The position numbers and the translations under genes are program-made. DNA of 64,000 bases. It comes from Eutreptiella sp. 'Long Island Sound 2002'. Lineage: Eukaryota; Euglenozoa; Euglenophyceae; Eutreptiales; Eutreptiaceae. A model generated the notes under the pieces. It was given only the letters and a program-made list of their open reading frames with translations, made no database searches and had not been told where the DNA came from. The stretch lies in assembly GCA_964036045.1 (NCBI GenBank), contig OZ038389.1, forward strand, positions 63,440,359-63,504,358. Direction: 5' to 3'. Positions 1 to 9,322 of the stretch are shown here, piece by piece (position 1 is the stretch's first letter; each line of letters begins with the position of its first letter).

Positions 1-2295
1 TTGGGGTGTGTATCTATGTGCCGGCTAGCCGCCATTGGCTGATATCATACTCTCATCCACTTGACCTAACCTGATGTGATAGTGTGATAGGTTTGGCCAT
101 TCCGGCTATGAGCGGCCATATTCAGTACCGAGGTGCCGCCAGCCGAGGTTTATATATCAGAATATCAGGAATCAACAGGGATTTTTTTATCATAAAGTTT
201 CCGTAATTTTTCCGTCTTCCGTTCTGATGTTCAATGTATCGGCGACTGTCAGTTGGCTCGCGATTTTGCGGTAACCGATTGGTTAACTGTTATTTACAGA
301 TATTTTGGCGGAAACCCCGATGAAGGGTCAGATTTCATCAGTAACGGATTCGTTGCTTCCGCAATTTTCATATTATACACTCGCCAAATTAATCCCATTT
401 TTTCAGACTTTCAGAATCGGATTTTCGACTTTGACATCGCCGCACTTGATATGATGAATCTGGAGTTGTCATACATTTTTCCCCGATCACGAATCAACCT
501 TTCTTTTGTTGTGCGCTTCATTTTGCTTGGAGATATAGTCGAAACAAAAGTGATTCGTGAGGCCACTTTGAAGAATCATATCTCCGGCTCACGGCGAGGA
601 ATATAAATTGTGAGAATTGGGTTGGAACCGCCTTGGTCTCAACTTAATTGAGGGAGCATCAAACGCCTTTGATGTGTACACATGCCTGGTGTAGCAAGGG
701 ATAATGGTCCAGAGGGTATAAAGTGATATATAACTCTTGGACCGTGCAACCGAATATTTTAATGCGACCTTCGAGTGTACCGCATGAGTGTTGGTGTTGC
801 ATAGAAAAATTATCTTGGGTTTCTACGTATTTTTAACGTGAAGTTACGTCCATGGAGGGGCATGGCATATCATGGTGGGAGCTACGTTTTGAGGGTATGT
901 GTTATATGCATGGTATGTGCTTCGCTATGCTCACGCCCACGCTATATATCTCCGTTTTTAGGAAGATATATGGAGTCATACGTGGCAAGGCCCTCGCCCA
1001 TGTCTCAATGGTGAACTCCATAGCGCTAGACTAAGTCTACTGCTCATATAGTGCATGTGGGAGGGCTTACAGGGGCGACCCACAAGCGCCACTATCAATT
1101 TTCCCATTTTCATGGTGCGTGTTGGGAGGAGGTTTGAAGGTGTCCCTATGCGTTCATGTGGGGATCCAAGTGGGGGGATCGTCTGCAAATGGTCCCAAGC
1201 AATTGTATTTTGAATCATATGTTGATACCATGGGTGAGCAAAGTTATATACTATTGTAATTATCTTGAACTTTCGCATTATTTGCATGTTTTTGACCTCA
1301 TTTTATGCTCACTTTTTGTATTTTATGTGCTCAACTGGTCGGCTAACAGTAAAGTGCCTAGAGATCCGTGAACTATGGTATGTTGCTTATATGTTAGCAT
1401 GTGCTTGGGTGTTGCACCTCACCATATGCTGGATCACGTGGTCACTTTGGCGTGTCACACGAGGCCTCACAAAATTAGGTCTCAAATTCATGAGTTGACT
1501 TGTGAAGCATGCCATGTACATAACTGGAGGGGTTTTGGAGCCAATGATGTGGTATGCTTGGGCATGGACCTTTTGTCTATATCACCCTTGTATATTATCT
1601 TCCGGTTTGACACATGCATGGAGCATTTGAATATTTGCCGTATGCCTTTTTGAGTGTATAATCTAATTTTGGGCAATATGGTGTGATTTGCCTGATTTTG
1701 CCATGTTGTGAGGTCATCTTCATGGGGCAGTTCTCCAAGCCCATTCAACTCCAAGTGCAACCAAGGTTATGTCAGGGTGGGGCATGGTCCTGAGTGCTAC
1801 TCTAGGACATGACACGCCACCTCCCCTATTGGACCAGGATTTAGAGGCTTGGGAATGAACACATTTTTGGGGTTTGTGTAGTGTCTTTTGGCACATGGCA
1901 TTTAGCCATCTTATTTGACTGGGTTCAGGGCATCATATTGGTGAGTCAAGGGAAGGTCTTGAGTCCAGGGAATGAGGGGTTTATGGCTATGATTGTGTAC
2001 GTTTCCATCTTCCCCGAACTTTGCTTTATTTGTGTTCATATGCCAATTTCAGGGCTTTCCTCTTTGGTGCAGTTCTTGTACATGCCCGCCACCGTGAGAC
2101 AACCGGTGTGCTGAACGGAATCCCGCAGTGTGGATTGGATTTGCATTGTGCTTGGGTATTGCAAGGGTTTGTGTGAAGGAGTTTTTTTCTATTTTTTGTG
2201 GAAATGCGGACCCTGGTGAGGAGCAAGACCCTGGGAGTGGCGGGTTATGGCGGAAGGGGTACAGCAGGGGCCGGTCCTGGTAGGGACCTTCTTTA
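1..2295. other. Noncoding flank, no recognisable gene
   Basis: No open frame here has a recognisable domain or coding-like composition. The longest (253-606, + strand, 117 codons) starts from a non-ATG codon and resembles nothing I know. The DNA is visibly more AT-rich than the retroelement that starts near 2296. I saw no terminal repeats, tandem arrays or tRNA-like arms. It is probably host intergenic DNA or decayed repeat. Confidence 0.5.
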
Positions 2296-2710
2296 AGGCA
2301 GAGCCCACGCCCCCGGCGGAGCCCCCAGCAGTCGCCCCAGCGCCAGTGCCCCCTCTCTCAGCGCCCCCTCTCACCACAGCGCGGGCTGCCGTAACAAGCG
2401 CGTGCCGCCCGGCAGTGGCAGTGAGGAGTGGCGTGATGAGTGGCTCAGTGCGGAGTACCACAACCGCCGTGCTCCACCGCCGACACCGGTATGCCCCCGA
2501 CGCCCCGCACCAGCCGAGGAGCCAATCCCAATGGCTGGCGGGCGTTGTGGTGGACTCAGGGATGAGGTCCCCGGGGGGGACGTGGAGTGGGATGTTTGCG
2601 GAGGTGAGCAAGACCTGGAGGAGTTCGGCATTACCCCGCCGTGTGGTGTACGACGGGAGGCCGCTGAACGCAGCCGCCGGCGCCGTGATGAGGAGGCATA
2701 CATGGAATGA
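2296..2710 (+). pseudogene. Gag, middle fragment (truncated upstream)
   Basis: The frame that includes 2402-2710 matches the copy 2 Gag closely (shared stretches such as EEWRDEWL and EFGITPP). It is rich in Arg, Pro and acidic residues. It begins abruptly where homology to copy 2 starts and is closed by a TGA at 2708-2710, where copy 2 has GGA. The next Gag segment (2741 on) is in the same frame, so the TGA is a simple nonsense change rather than a true end of gene. Confidence 0.75.
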
Positions 2711-2740
2711 GTACGGCGTGAACATCTAGGTTCAGCGTAC

Positions 2741-4333
2741 ATGGAAGAACCACGGCGTAGCCACACAGATACCGTGGAGGAGATGGAAGTGGCGGCCGTG
2801 GGAGTCCGTGGAAGACACCGATGGGAACCTCGGTCGACTTCGCGGCTGGCGTTCATGCTCTCTAAGGCAGCAGATGCCGCCGTGTGGGAAGACCTGAAGG
2901 ACATCAAGCCTCCCACGTACAATGGCAACCCCCTCAACCTCGACCGCTTCTTGGAGAAGCTGGACAATTGGGGGATGACCGTCACTGAGGACATGGATCC
3001 CGCAGATGCGGAGAGATATGTCTTCAAACAGTTCAGGTACCGCCTGCCGGAAGTGCTCCAAGACATATACTTTGTGGCGACCAAGGAGGGGAAAATCAAG
3101 ACCCTCAAGGAAGCCAAGAAGTGGCTCAACGAGCGGGAGCGAGTGGACGCTCCGCAGGTGGCTGCCAAGCGGTGGAAGTCCATCAAGCTTCAGCATGATG
3201 GTCGGGAGATCCGCCTACGAGATTGGCGGGACTTCCGGGGGCAATACACCCTCTTCTGCCGCAACGTGGAGGACTGGAAAGAGGTTGACGAGCAGGCCCG
3301 CCTGCTCTCGATGCTGCCGGAAGCATGGATCAAGAGAGTCACCAAGGAGGAAGCCAAGAGGGCCAAGTCCAACCACATGGTCAAGATGATGCTCGCCAAG
3401 GAGTGTCATACTAACGTGGTCGCTTGGACAAGGAAGAACGTGGCCTGGGATGTCAAACGGCACTCCCTGCGGAACGCCCTCCTCATCACCGTCACGGGCG
3501 ATCGCGAGAAGACCGCGATGTGGCGCCTTGATGAGTGTGACGTGAGCGGCCAGACCATCCGTCTGCAGGCCATCCCGGCGCGGATGAGTTGCGATGAGAT
3601 CCTGGAGTGGGTTGGAGAGGAGGTACTCAAAGAGGACCGGAACCTCCACCACAGCCGCGGGTTGAGGCCCGGCGACCGTGACGTCAACTACGTTGGCGAG
3701 GGGCCTGGCGGGGAAGCTGCCATGGACCCGGCGGGAGCCGATGGCGCTGAGGCTCTCGACGACGATGACGACGACGATGAGCCCGCTGGGATGGCCGTTT
3801 GTGCCTTCGTGGCGAACAACCTGAACGCGGGGAGCAACCGGGGAAGCTGGAAGCCCCTGCAGAAGGGTTGGAAGAAGAAGAAGAAGAAGGACCCCCGCCG
3901 CACTGGCGATCCTCCGCTGTCCTTTTGGGAGTTCATACGAGCTCACCCTCAGGGCTGTTTCGTGTGTTATGGGAAGAACAAAGGGTTCAACCATGACCAC
4001 TTGACATGCCCCATCCACAAGGCCGACACAGAGGCCTACAAACAGGTGCACGGGTCGAAGAAGCGTGCACCTGCGGGTATCCGGGAGACCAAGGTGGAGG
4101 TCTCCAAGGATGAGCTCTCCAAGCTGATGTCGGTGGGGACCGAGTTGGCAAAGGAGATCCAGGAGATCAAGAGGTCCTGGCTTCCCAAGTCGGACGACAA
4201 GAACAAGGAGAACAAAGAGAACGACAAGAACAAGGACAAGGACAAGAAGGGTAAGAAAGGGGAAAAGAAGAAGGGTGTCAACGAGGTTGATGCGGAGGAG
4301 AGTACCCCTACTACCACCACTGACGCCCCTTAG
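2741..4333 (+). CDS. Gag C-terminal region: capsid-like domain and zinc knuckle
   Basis: This is the structural polyprotein of gypsy A, 530 codons from the first ATG after the nonsense codon. Roughly residues 45-230 resemble the retrotransposon Gag capsid region: FLEKLDNWG near the start, then an alternating charged helical stretch with LSMLPEAW. An acidic run of seven Asp lies near residue 335. Near residues 405-422 is a zinc knuckle with unusual spacing, CX2CX8HX4C (starting CFVCYGKNKG), where the standard form is CX2CX4HX4C. The C-terminus is a Lys/Asn/Asp-rich tail, probably RNA-binding. It ends at a TAG that is in frame with the protease. Family assignment rests on position, the knuckle and the similarity to copy 2. 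Confidence 0.85.
   Translation: MEEPRRSHTDTVEEMEVAAVGVRGRHRWEPRSTSRLAFMLSKAADAAVWEDLKDIKPPTYNGNPLNLDRFLEKLDNWGMTVTEDMDPADAERYVFKQFRYRLPEVLQDIYFVATKEGKIKTLKEAKKWLNERERVDAPQVAAKRWKSIKLQHDGREIRLRDWRDFRGQYTLFCRNVEDWKEVDEQARLLSMLPEAWIKRVTKEEAKRAKSNHMVKMMLAKECHTNVVAWTRKNVAWDVKRHSLRNALLITVTGDREKTAMWRLDECDVSGQTIRLQAIPARMSCDEILEWVGEEVLKEDRNLHHSRGLRPGDRDVNYVGEGPGGEAAMDPAGADGAEALDDDDDDDEPAGMAVCAFVANNLNAGSNRGSWKPLQKGWKKKKKKDPRRTGDPPLSFWEFIRAHPQGCFVCYGKNKGFNHDHLTCPIHKADTEAYKQVHGSKKRAPAGIRETKVEVSKDELSKLMSVGTELAKEIQEIKRSWLPKSDDKNKENKENDKNKDKDKKGKKGEKKKGVNEVDAEESTPTTTTDAP
4331..4333 (+). promoter_or_regulatory. Putative gag-pro amber readthrough site
   Basis: The TAG ending Gag is in the same frame as the protease ORF, and the same TAG with the same next bases (CGG) is kept in copy 2 at 61855-61857. 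Between this TAG and the catalytic DTGA there is no in-frame ATG; the first Met is about residue 211 of the downstream ORF, after the active site. Protease and pol would then be made by translating through the stop, as gammaretroviruses do. A stop followed by CGG is one of the contexts known to favour readthrough. Use in vivo is inferred. Confidence 0.55.
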
Positions 4334-4384
4334 CGGAGCCCCTGCAGCCAAGGGCCCCAGCTAGGGCGGTCGCAGGATGGTGTC

Positions 4385-5917
4385 GTGGGAAGCGCCACAC
4401 CATCCCAATCGGGAGACAGTGAGCACAAAGGGATTGCCGCGGGCGGAAGGCCCGGTCCGGCACCCGAAGCGAAAGACAGTCGCGGTGGCAGGGTGAGGGC
4501 AAGTGAAGGCACGAACCCTTGCACCCGTCCATTCTTTGCGACCAAGAATGTATTTGATGTGCTTCAAGATCTATCCGAGAGTATCGGAGGATCAGCCGGA
4601 CCGCAGCTGGATGCTGCAGATGGGCAGCCTGAGCCCATTGTCCACGAGCTGCACCAGTCGCTTGTTGAGGTTCTGGAACGGCTGGAGATCCTGAGCTTGC
4701 ACGCCGTGCGCCGTGTTGGGCGTGAGCGGCAGTTGCACCTTAAGGTCCGTGCCTTATGCGGGGAAGTGGAGAAGGTCTTTGACGTGCTGGTCGACACGGG
4801 AGCTCATGTCAGCTTGGTCAAGGCTTGCCTACTTCTGACAGAGTGCTTGACCGACAGTCCGAAGCCTGTCAGGCTGAAGGTGGCGAACCGCCAGTACCTG
4901 GTGGGAGGCACGAAGGAAGCGGCCATTGGGCTGCAGTTCGTGAACCACCGTGAGCTGAGCCGCCCGGACCTCGGCAAGGAAATCCTCCTCCAACGTCGCT
5001 TCTACGAGGCCAAGATGGACTGGGACATGATCCTTGGGTACGACTTCATGATGGAGACGGACTCTGGCGTTCTCCCGGCCCAGGCCTCAATGACCCTGTA
5101 CCAGGACGACCAGCTCTCGTGGCTTTCGTCACCTGAGCACCATGTGGAATGCCAATGGATCCACCCGGAACGCAATCAGCTCGAAGTAGCCGCGCTGGGC
5201 ACTGAGCCAACTGGGCCAGCAGACCAGGAGTACGGCGTAATGCCGGAAGTGGCAAGCCGAGTGGTTGCGGACCTGGGAGCTTCGGATCTGGCCCTGGATG
5301 CGTTCTCCTCAGGAACCTCCGCCCATTTTCGGGTTTGTGAGAAGTACTGGAGCGCCCAGGACTCCACGTGGAAGAAGCACCGGGGTCCGCATCAGGGTTT
5401 GATGTGGATCCATTGCCCCCGATGGGACATTCCAAGGGCGGTAGCGAAGATTCGCAACGACCGCTCCAAAGCAGTGCTGGTTGTTCCTATGGGATGCACC
5501 GAGGAGGAAAGCACCCGAGATCGGGTGGTCTCATTGTCCAACATGACCTTAAACAAGGTCGTCCTACCGGCTGGAGAGAGTGTCTATCAGGACGCTAAGG
5601 GACAGCCCATGCCACCCCAGAGATGGCCAACGGAATTCCACTATGTGGATGGGGGCCTTGAAGAGGCCGACACCACGGACTTCGTCTGTGTCAACCGCAT
5701 CATAGCGGAGCCATGGCAGCAATGCCTTGCGGTCTCCCCTGTTGATATCGGAGAATCGAAGGACCTCCTCACTGAAGAGGAGTTGGATCCGGTTCAGGGG
5801 TATATGGATCAGCCCTTTCACGACTGGGGAAACCAGCGTGAGAACAAGGGTCAGGACAAAGCAGGTGGGAAGTGGATTCCATCGTCTCCGGTTCCTATGA
5901 TGGGAATACCTTCGTAA
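4385..5917 (+). CDS. Aspartic protease plus methyltransferase-like accessory domain
   Basis: This is the pol N-terminus of gypsy A. It shows the retropepsin motif DTGA at about residues 137-140 within VFDVLVDTGAHVSLV, and the second protease signature MILGYDF at about 215-221. Downstream, residues about 295-405 form a separate module (LALDAFSS, then GLMWIHCPRWDIP, AVLVVPMG, LPAGESVY). It aligns by eye with the NPPF-containing module of gypsy B at 45370-45670. In N6-adenine methyltransferases the NPP[F/W/Y] motif is catalytic; here the position reads HCPRW, so this copy is presumably inactive. The start given is a GTG; there is no ATG before the active site, so expression by readthrough is likely. 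The frame is lost near 5864 by a 1-nt deletion relative to copy 2. Confidence 0.8.
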   Translation: MGSATPSQSGDSEHKGIAAGGRPGPAPEAKDSRGGRVRASEGTNPCTRPFFATKNVFDVLQDLSESIGGSAGPQLDAADGQPEPIVHELHQSLVEVLERLEILSLHAVRRVGRERQLHLKVRALCGEVEKVFDVLVDTGAHVSLVKACLLLTECLTDSPKPVRLKVANRQYLVGGTKEAAIGLQFVNHRELSRPDLGKEILLQRRFYEAKMDWDMILGYDFMMETDSGVLPAQASMTLYQDDQLSWLSSPEHHVECQWIHPERNQLEVAALGTEPTGPADQEYGVMPEVASRVVADLGASDLALDAFSSGTSAHFRVCEKYWSAQDSTWKKHRGPHQGLMWIHCPRWDIPRAVAKIRNDRSKAVLVVPMGCTEEESTRDRVVSLSNMTLNKVVLPAGESVYQDAKGQPMPPQRWPTEFHYVDGGLEEADTTDFVCVNRIIAEPWQQCLAVSPVDIGESKDLLTEEELDPVQGYMDQPFHDWGNQRENKGQDKAGGKWIPSSPVPMMGIPS

Positions 5918-6768
5918 AGAGGGTGCTTGACCACATGTCCAGCCAGGACGAGCCAATAGGCGGCAACCCACCCACCTACGGCGACCTGTTCCGAGGCAAG
6001 ACCAGAGATGGCCCCTCCGGCCACCTGGGAAGACCACCTGAGCCGAAACCGAGTGGGGTCGCTACCCCTCAAGTAAGCTCAGTGGTCCAGGTGCCCGGAA
6101 AACCCAAGGCAGAGTCCGATGAGTGCCCCAAGATCCAGGCATTGAGGGCCAGGCTGAAGCAGAAGTATGGCGAAACCTTCTTCAGCGGAAAACCTGTGTT
6201 TCCCCCACCGGTGCGTGGACCGTATGGCGAGGCCAAGATACGACTGAAGCCGGACCCCCGTGTGTATCGACACCGGGAGTTCGCCCTGAGGGGCGAGAGG
6301 AAGGAGGCCATGGAGAAGATCCTCCGTGATTTCATCGAGAGAGGTTGGCTTGAGCCGTGCCACTCCGAGTGGGCCTCTCCGTGCTTCGTCGTCCCCAAAA
6401 AGGTGGCCGGTGAGTTGCGGCTCGTGGTCGACTACCGCGGCCTAAACGCCCAAACGCAGCATGACAGCTATACGCTGCCCCTCATTGAGGACATGCTGCA
6501 AAAACAACACCGGCGGAAGATCTTCACGGTGATTGACCTGAAACATGGTTATCATCAGATGCCTCTCGCCGAGGAGTCCCGTGCCTGCACAGCCATGAGC
6601 ACCCCACTTGGACCTCTCCAGTGGAAGGTGATGCCCATGGGCGTGACCAACGGCAATGCAGCTTTTCAGCGGATGCTGGAGAACCTGCTTGAGCCGGTGC
6701 GTGACTGTGCTGACCCCATTCGTGCACGACGTGATCATCGCGTCCGGGGACCCCAGTATGAGCTATGA
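5872..6768 (+). pseudogene. Reverse transcriptase, N-terminal half
   Basis: The polyprotein continues here in a new frame. The gypsy RT signatures are clear: FVVPKK, ELRLVVDYRGLNAQT, FTVIDLKHGYHQM (first catalytic Asp), and LQWKVMPMGVTNGNAAFQ. The true reading frame is lost at about 6718, one base before the YxDD box, and the trailing residues (PIRARRDHR) are out-of-frame read-through. The segment overlaps the upstream ORF by 46 bases only because of the 1-nt deletion near 5864. Confidence 0.88.
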
Positions 6769-7975
6769 GGAGCTCCTGGAGGCACATGAGAGGGACGTCA
6801 CCCGAGTGCTGGACCTTCTGGTTCGGCACAAACTCACGGGCAGCAGTGACAAGGCCACCATTGCGGTAAGCGAGGTGGTCTTCGCTGGCCATGTTGTTGG
6901 GAACGGGCAGCGGAAGCCCGTACCTGGCAAGGTGGCTGCGATCGAGCACTGGGAAAAGCCCAAAACAGTCTCTGAGCTACGGGCGTACTTGGGGTTCTGC
7001 AAATACTACTCGGGGTATATCAAGATGTATGCCGAGTATGCAGCCCCCATGATGACCATGCTCAAGGGCAACCGAGAGGAGACCAAGAAGGGGTCCAAGA
7101 AGGCTCTGGTCTGGAATGTTGAGTCCGACCGTGCCTTTGAGGGGATGAAGCAGGCGCTGCTATCCGCAGTGGGTATGCACCTCGTGGATCCTGACCGAGG
7201 GTTCGTCCTGCGCAGCGACGCTTCCGACTACGCCGTTGGCGCTGTGTTGGAACAAGTGCTTGACGATGGGAGGCACGTGCCAGTGGCCTTCTGGAGCCGA
7301 GTCCTGGCGGAAGGCCAGAGACGGACGTGGACGCCTCGAGAAAAGGAGGCGTATGCCATCGTCATGGCTCTCAGGAAATGGGCTGGGTACATAGCCCTCC
7401 ATCCCGTCACCGTCTGCACAGACCATCAGAGTCTGCAGTCGTGGCACAAAGAGCACGTGGACACCCCCTCTGGTCCCGCCTCCCAACGGGCAAGATGGCA
7501 TGAGACCTTGGCCAAGTTCGACCTCACAGTTGTGTATGTTCCTGGTAAGGACAACACCGTGGCGGACTGTCTCAGTAGGTGGGCCTATCCCGCCAGCAAG
7601 GGCATGACGGATGTTTCCGCCCATGGCGATGAGGCTGAGACCGCTGAGGCCAAGAGGATCATAGAAATGGAGCGCCTGATGGAGGAGGAGGGTGTTAAAT
7701 GCTTCGTCGTCATGGCTGCGGATGCCCCCCTCGGAACGAGGATGGGCAGAGCGGTCACAGTACTCGCCCCCGAGGGAGCTGAGTCCGACAAGCACCTCTT
7801 CCCTGAATCTTGCCTCCTGGACGACTGGACCGACGACTACGCTAAGTCTGAGGCCTTTGCGGCCGAGTTTAGGGCTGTGACCGACCCTGATGACGGGCAG
7901 AAGTGGCCAAAGGGGCTGACTGGGGAGGATGGCAAGCCCTACCGGAATGGTAAGCTGCTGGTCCCAGAGTCCTGA
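6656..7975 (+). pseudogene. Reverse transcriptase C-terminal half and RNase H
   Basis: The authentic sequence starts at about 6719. It opens at the catalytic box, which reads PFVHDVIIAS: the first Asp of the xxDD pair is His (CAC at 6725-6727). Next come the thumb (GHVVGNGQRKPVPGKVAAIE; LRAYLGFCKYYSGYI) and a Ty3-type RNase H with its acidic residues in RSDASDYAVG, REKEAYAIV, CTDHQSL and NTVADCLSR. A TGA at 7973-7975 interrupts the frame just before the integrase; the same frame reopens at 7976. The enzyme is dead through the frameshift, the Asp-to-His change and the nonsense codon. Confidence 0.88.
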
Positions 7976-9322
7976 GTGCTCGAGCTATGTGAGGCTTGGC
8001 ACCACAACATGATGCACCAAGGGGTCAAAAAGCAAGCCCTGGACATGCAGCGCCGGTTCGAAATCGACCAGATCAGTCTCTACAGCGCTATCAAGAAAGT
8101 CAGAAAGGGTTGCTCGGTCTGTCAGGCCTGCAATCCCGATAAACGGAATGTCAACGGTGAAGCCCAATGGACTCCGGTGCCTGACCAGCCCATGGAGAGC
8201 GTGGCCATGGACGTCTTCTCCATGCCCGAAGTTCACATAGGCAAGGAGACCTTTGACTGTGTGGTCCTTTGTGTGGACCGCCACAGCGGCTACGTAGTAG
8301 CCGTTCCGGCACGCAAAAGGGGGTTGCCTGCCCAGGAAGTGGCAGTCATGATGATTCGTCATTGGCTGACCGTCTTTGACACCCCCCGCACCATTTGCAG
8401 TGACCGAGGGCCCCAGTTTACTGGTGGCTGGCTTAAGGCCATGTGTTCCCTCATGGGAATACGTCATGCCAAGAGCGTCGCCTATCTCAGCCGGTCCAAT
8501 GGCCGGGCTGAAGTGGCTGGAAGGCAGCTGTTCGAGAAGCTGCGCAAGATTCACATCACCAATCCACGTCGGAACTGGTTTGAGGAGATGTGGCCCGCTC
8601 TGAAGGCCCATCATGACACCCCCACTCAGGGTGGTTTGTCCCCTCACCAGATTCTGTTCGGCAGGGACCCCCTTGGTCGGGGACTTCCCTTGTCTGGTGA
8701 TGGTATGGCCATGGACGCCAAGGAATTCTTTGCGCAGCAAGAGGCAACGGCGCCGGACATCCGCCAGCAGCTCGAGAAGGAGCATGCTGAGCGTCAAAAG
8801 TGTGCCCCGAGCTCGACAGCGCAAAAGTTCAGGCTGGGAGACCCGGTGTGGGTGATCAGACCCCGCCCTATGGGCACCCACCGCACCAAAACCTGGTTCA
8901 CACCCGGAGAGGTGGTCCGCAGGATTGGTGAGGACACCTACCGCATCAAGGTGGGTCACAGACAGTTCCGGGAGCACCACGAGAGTCAACTCCTCGTGCG
9001 GGAACCCGACCCCCGTGGCCAACATGTGTTCCTGGACTATGCCGCACATGAGGCTGATTCGGACGACGACTACGCTGAGCAGGACGGCTATACCGTCGGG
9101 AAGATCCTGGCCCAGCGTCCAAACGCCTCGGCACCCGGAGGCCTGGAGCTCAAGGTTCGTTGGCGAGGCTATGGGCCGTCCCACGACACCTGGGAACCCG
9201 TCTCCACGTTCGTGCCGCAGATTAACACCCCCTTCATGGACTACATCCGCAAGCACAAGACCAAAATCCATGTCTCGGACTTGGCAGCACTCATCCGGGC
9301 GATTGCAGCCAGGGGCGCCTGA
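7976..9322 (+). CDS. Integrase with C-terminal chromodomain
   Basis: The product would insert the cDNA into chromosomes; this part of pol is open for 448 codons. The zinc-binding HHCC motif is H10-X3-H14-X31-C46-X2-C49. The catalytic core has D79, D143 (CSDRGPQFT) and E179 (SNGRAEV), a perfect D,D35E spacing between the last two. A GPY/F-like C-terminal segment follows (FRLGDPVWVIRP; TPGEVVRRIGEDTYRIKV). Near residues 362-405 is a chromodomain (YTVGKILAQR, LKVRWRGYGPSHDTWEP), which in chromoviruses steers insertion toward marked chromatin. It is continuous in frame with the RT/RNase H segment; only the TGA at 7973 separates them, so it has no start of its own. Confidence 0.92.
   Translation: MLELCEAWHHNMMHQGVKKQALDMQRRFEIDQISLYSAIKKVRKGCSVCQACNPDKRNVNGEAQWTPVPDQPMESVAMDVFSMPEVHIGKETFDCVVLCVDRHSGYVVAVPARKRGLPAQEVAVMMIRHWLTVFDTPRTICSDRGPQFTGGWLKAMCSLMGIRHAKSVAYLSRSNGRAEVAGRQLFEKLRKIHITNPRRNWFEEMWPALKAHHDTPTQGGLSPHQILFGRDPLGRGLPLSGDGMAMDAKEFFAQQEATAPDIRQQLEKEHAERQKCAPSSTAQKFRLGDPVWVIRPRPMGTHRTKTWFTPGEVVRRIGEDTYRIKVGHRQFREHHESQLLVREPDPRGQHVFLDYAAHEADSDDDYAEQDGYTVGKILAQRPNASAPGGLELKVRWRGYGPSHDTWEPVSTFVPQINTPFMDYIRKHKTKIHVSDLAALIRAIAARGA

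Noticed and set aside
7985-9271. 428-codon minus-strand open frame opposite the integrase
   Set aside because: It is antisense to a clear integrase and chromodomain; GC-rich third positions keep the opposite strand open. No domain in the antisense product. The same applies to 3215-4351 and 7160-7795.
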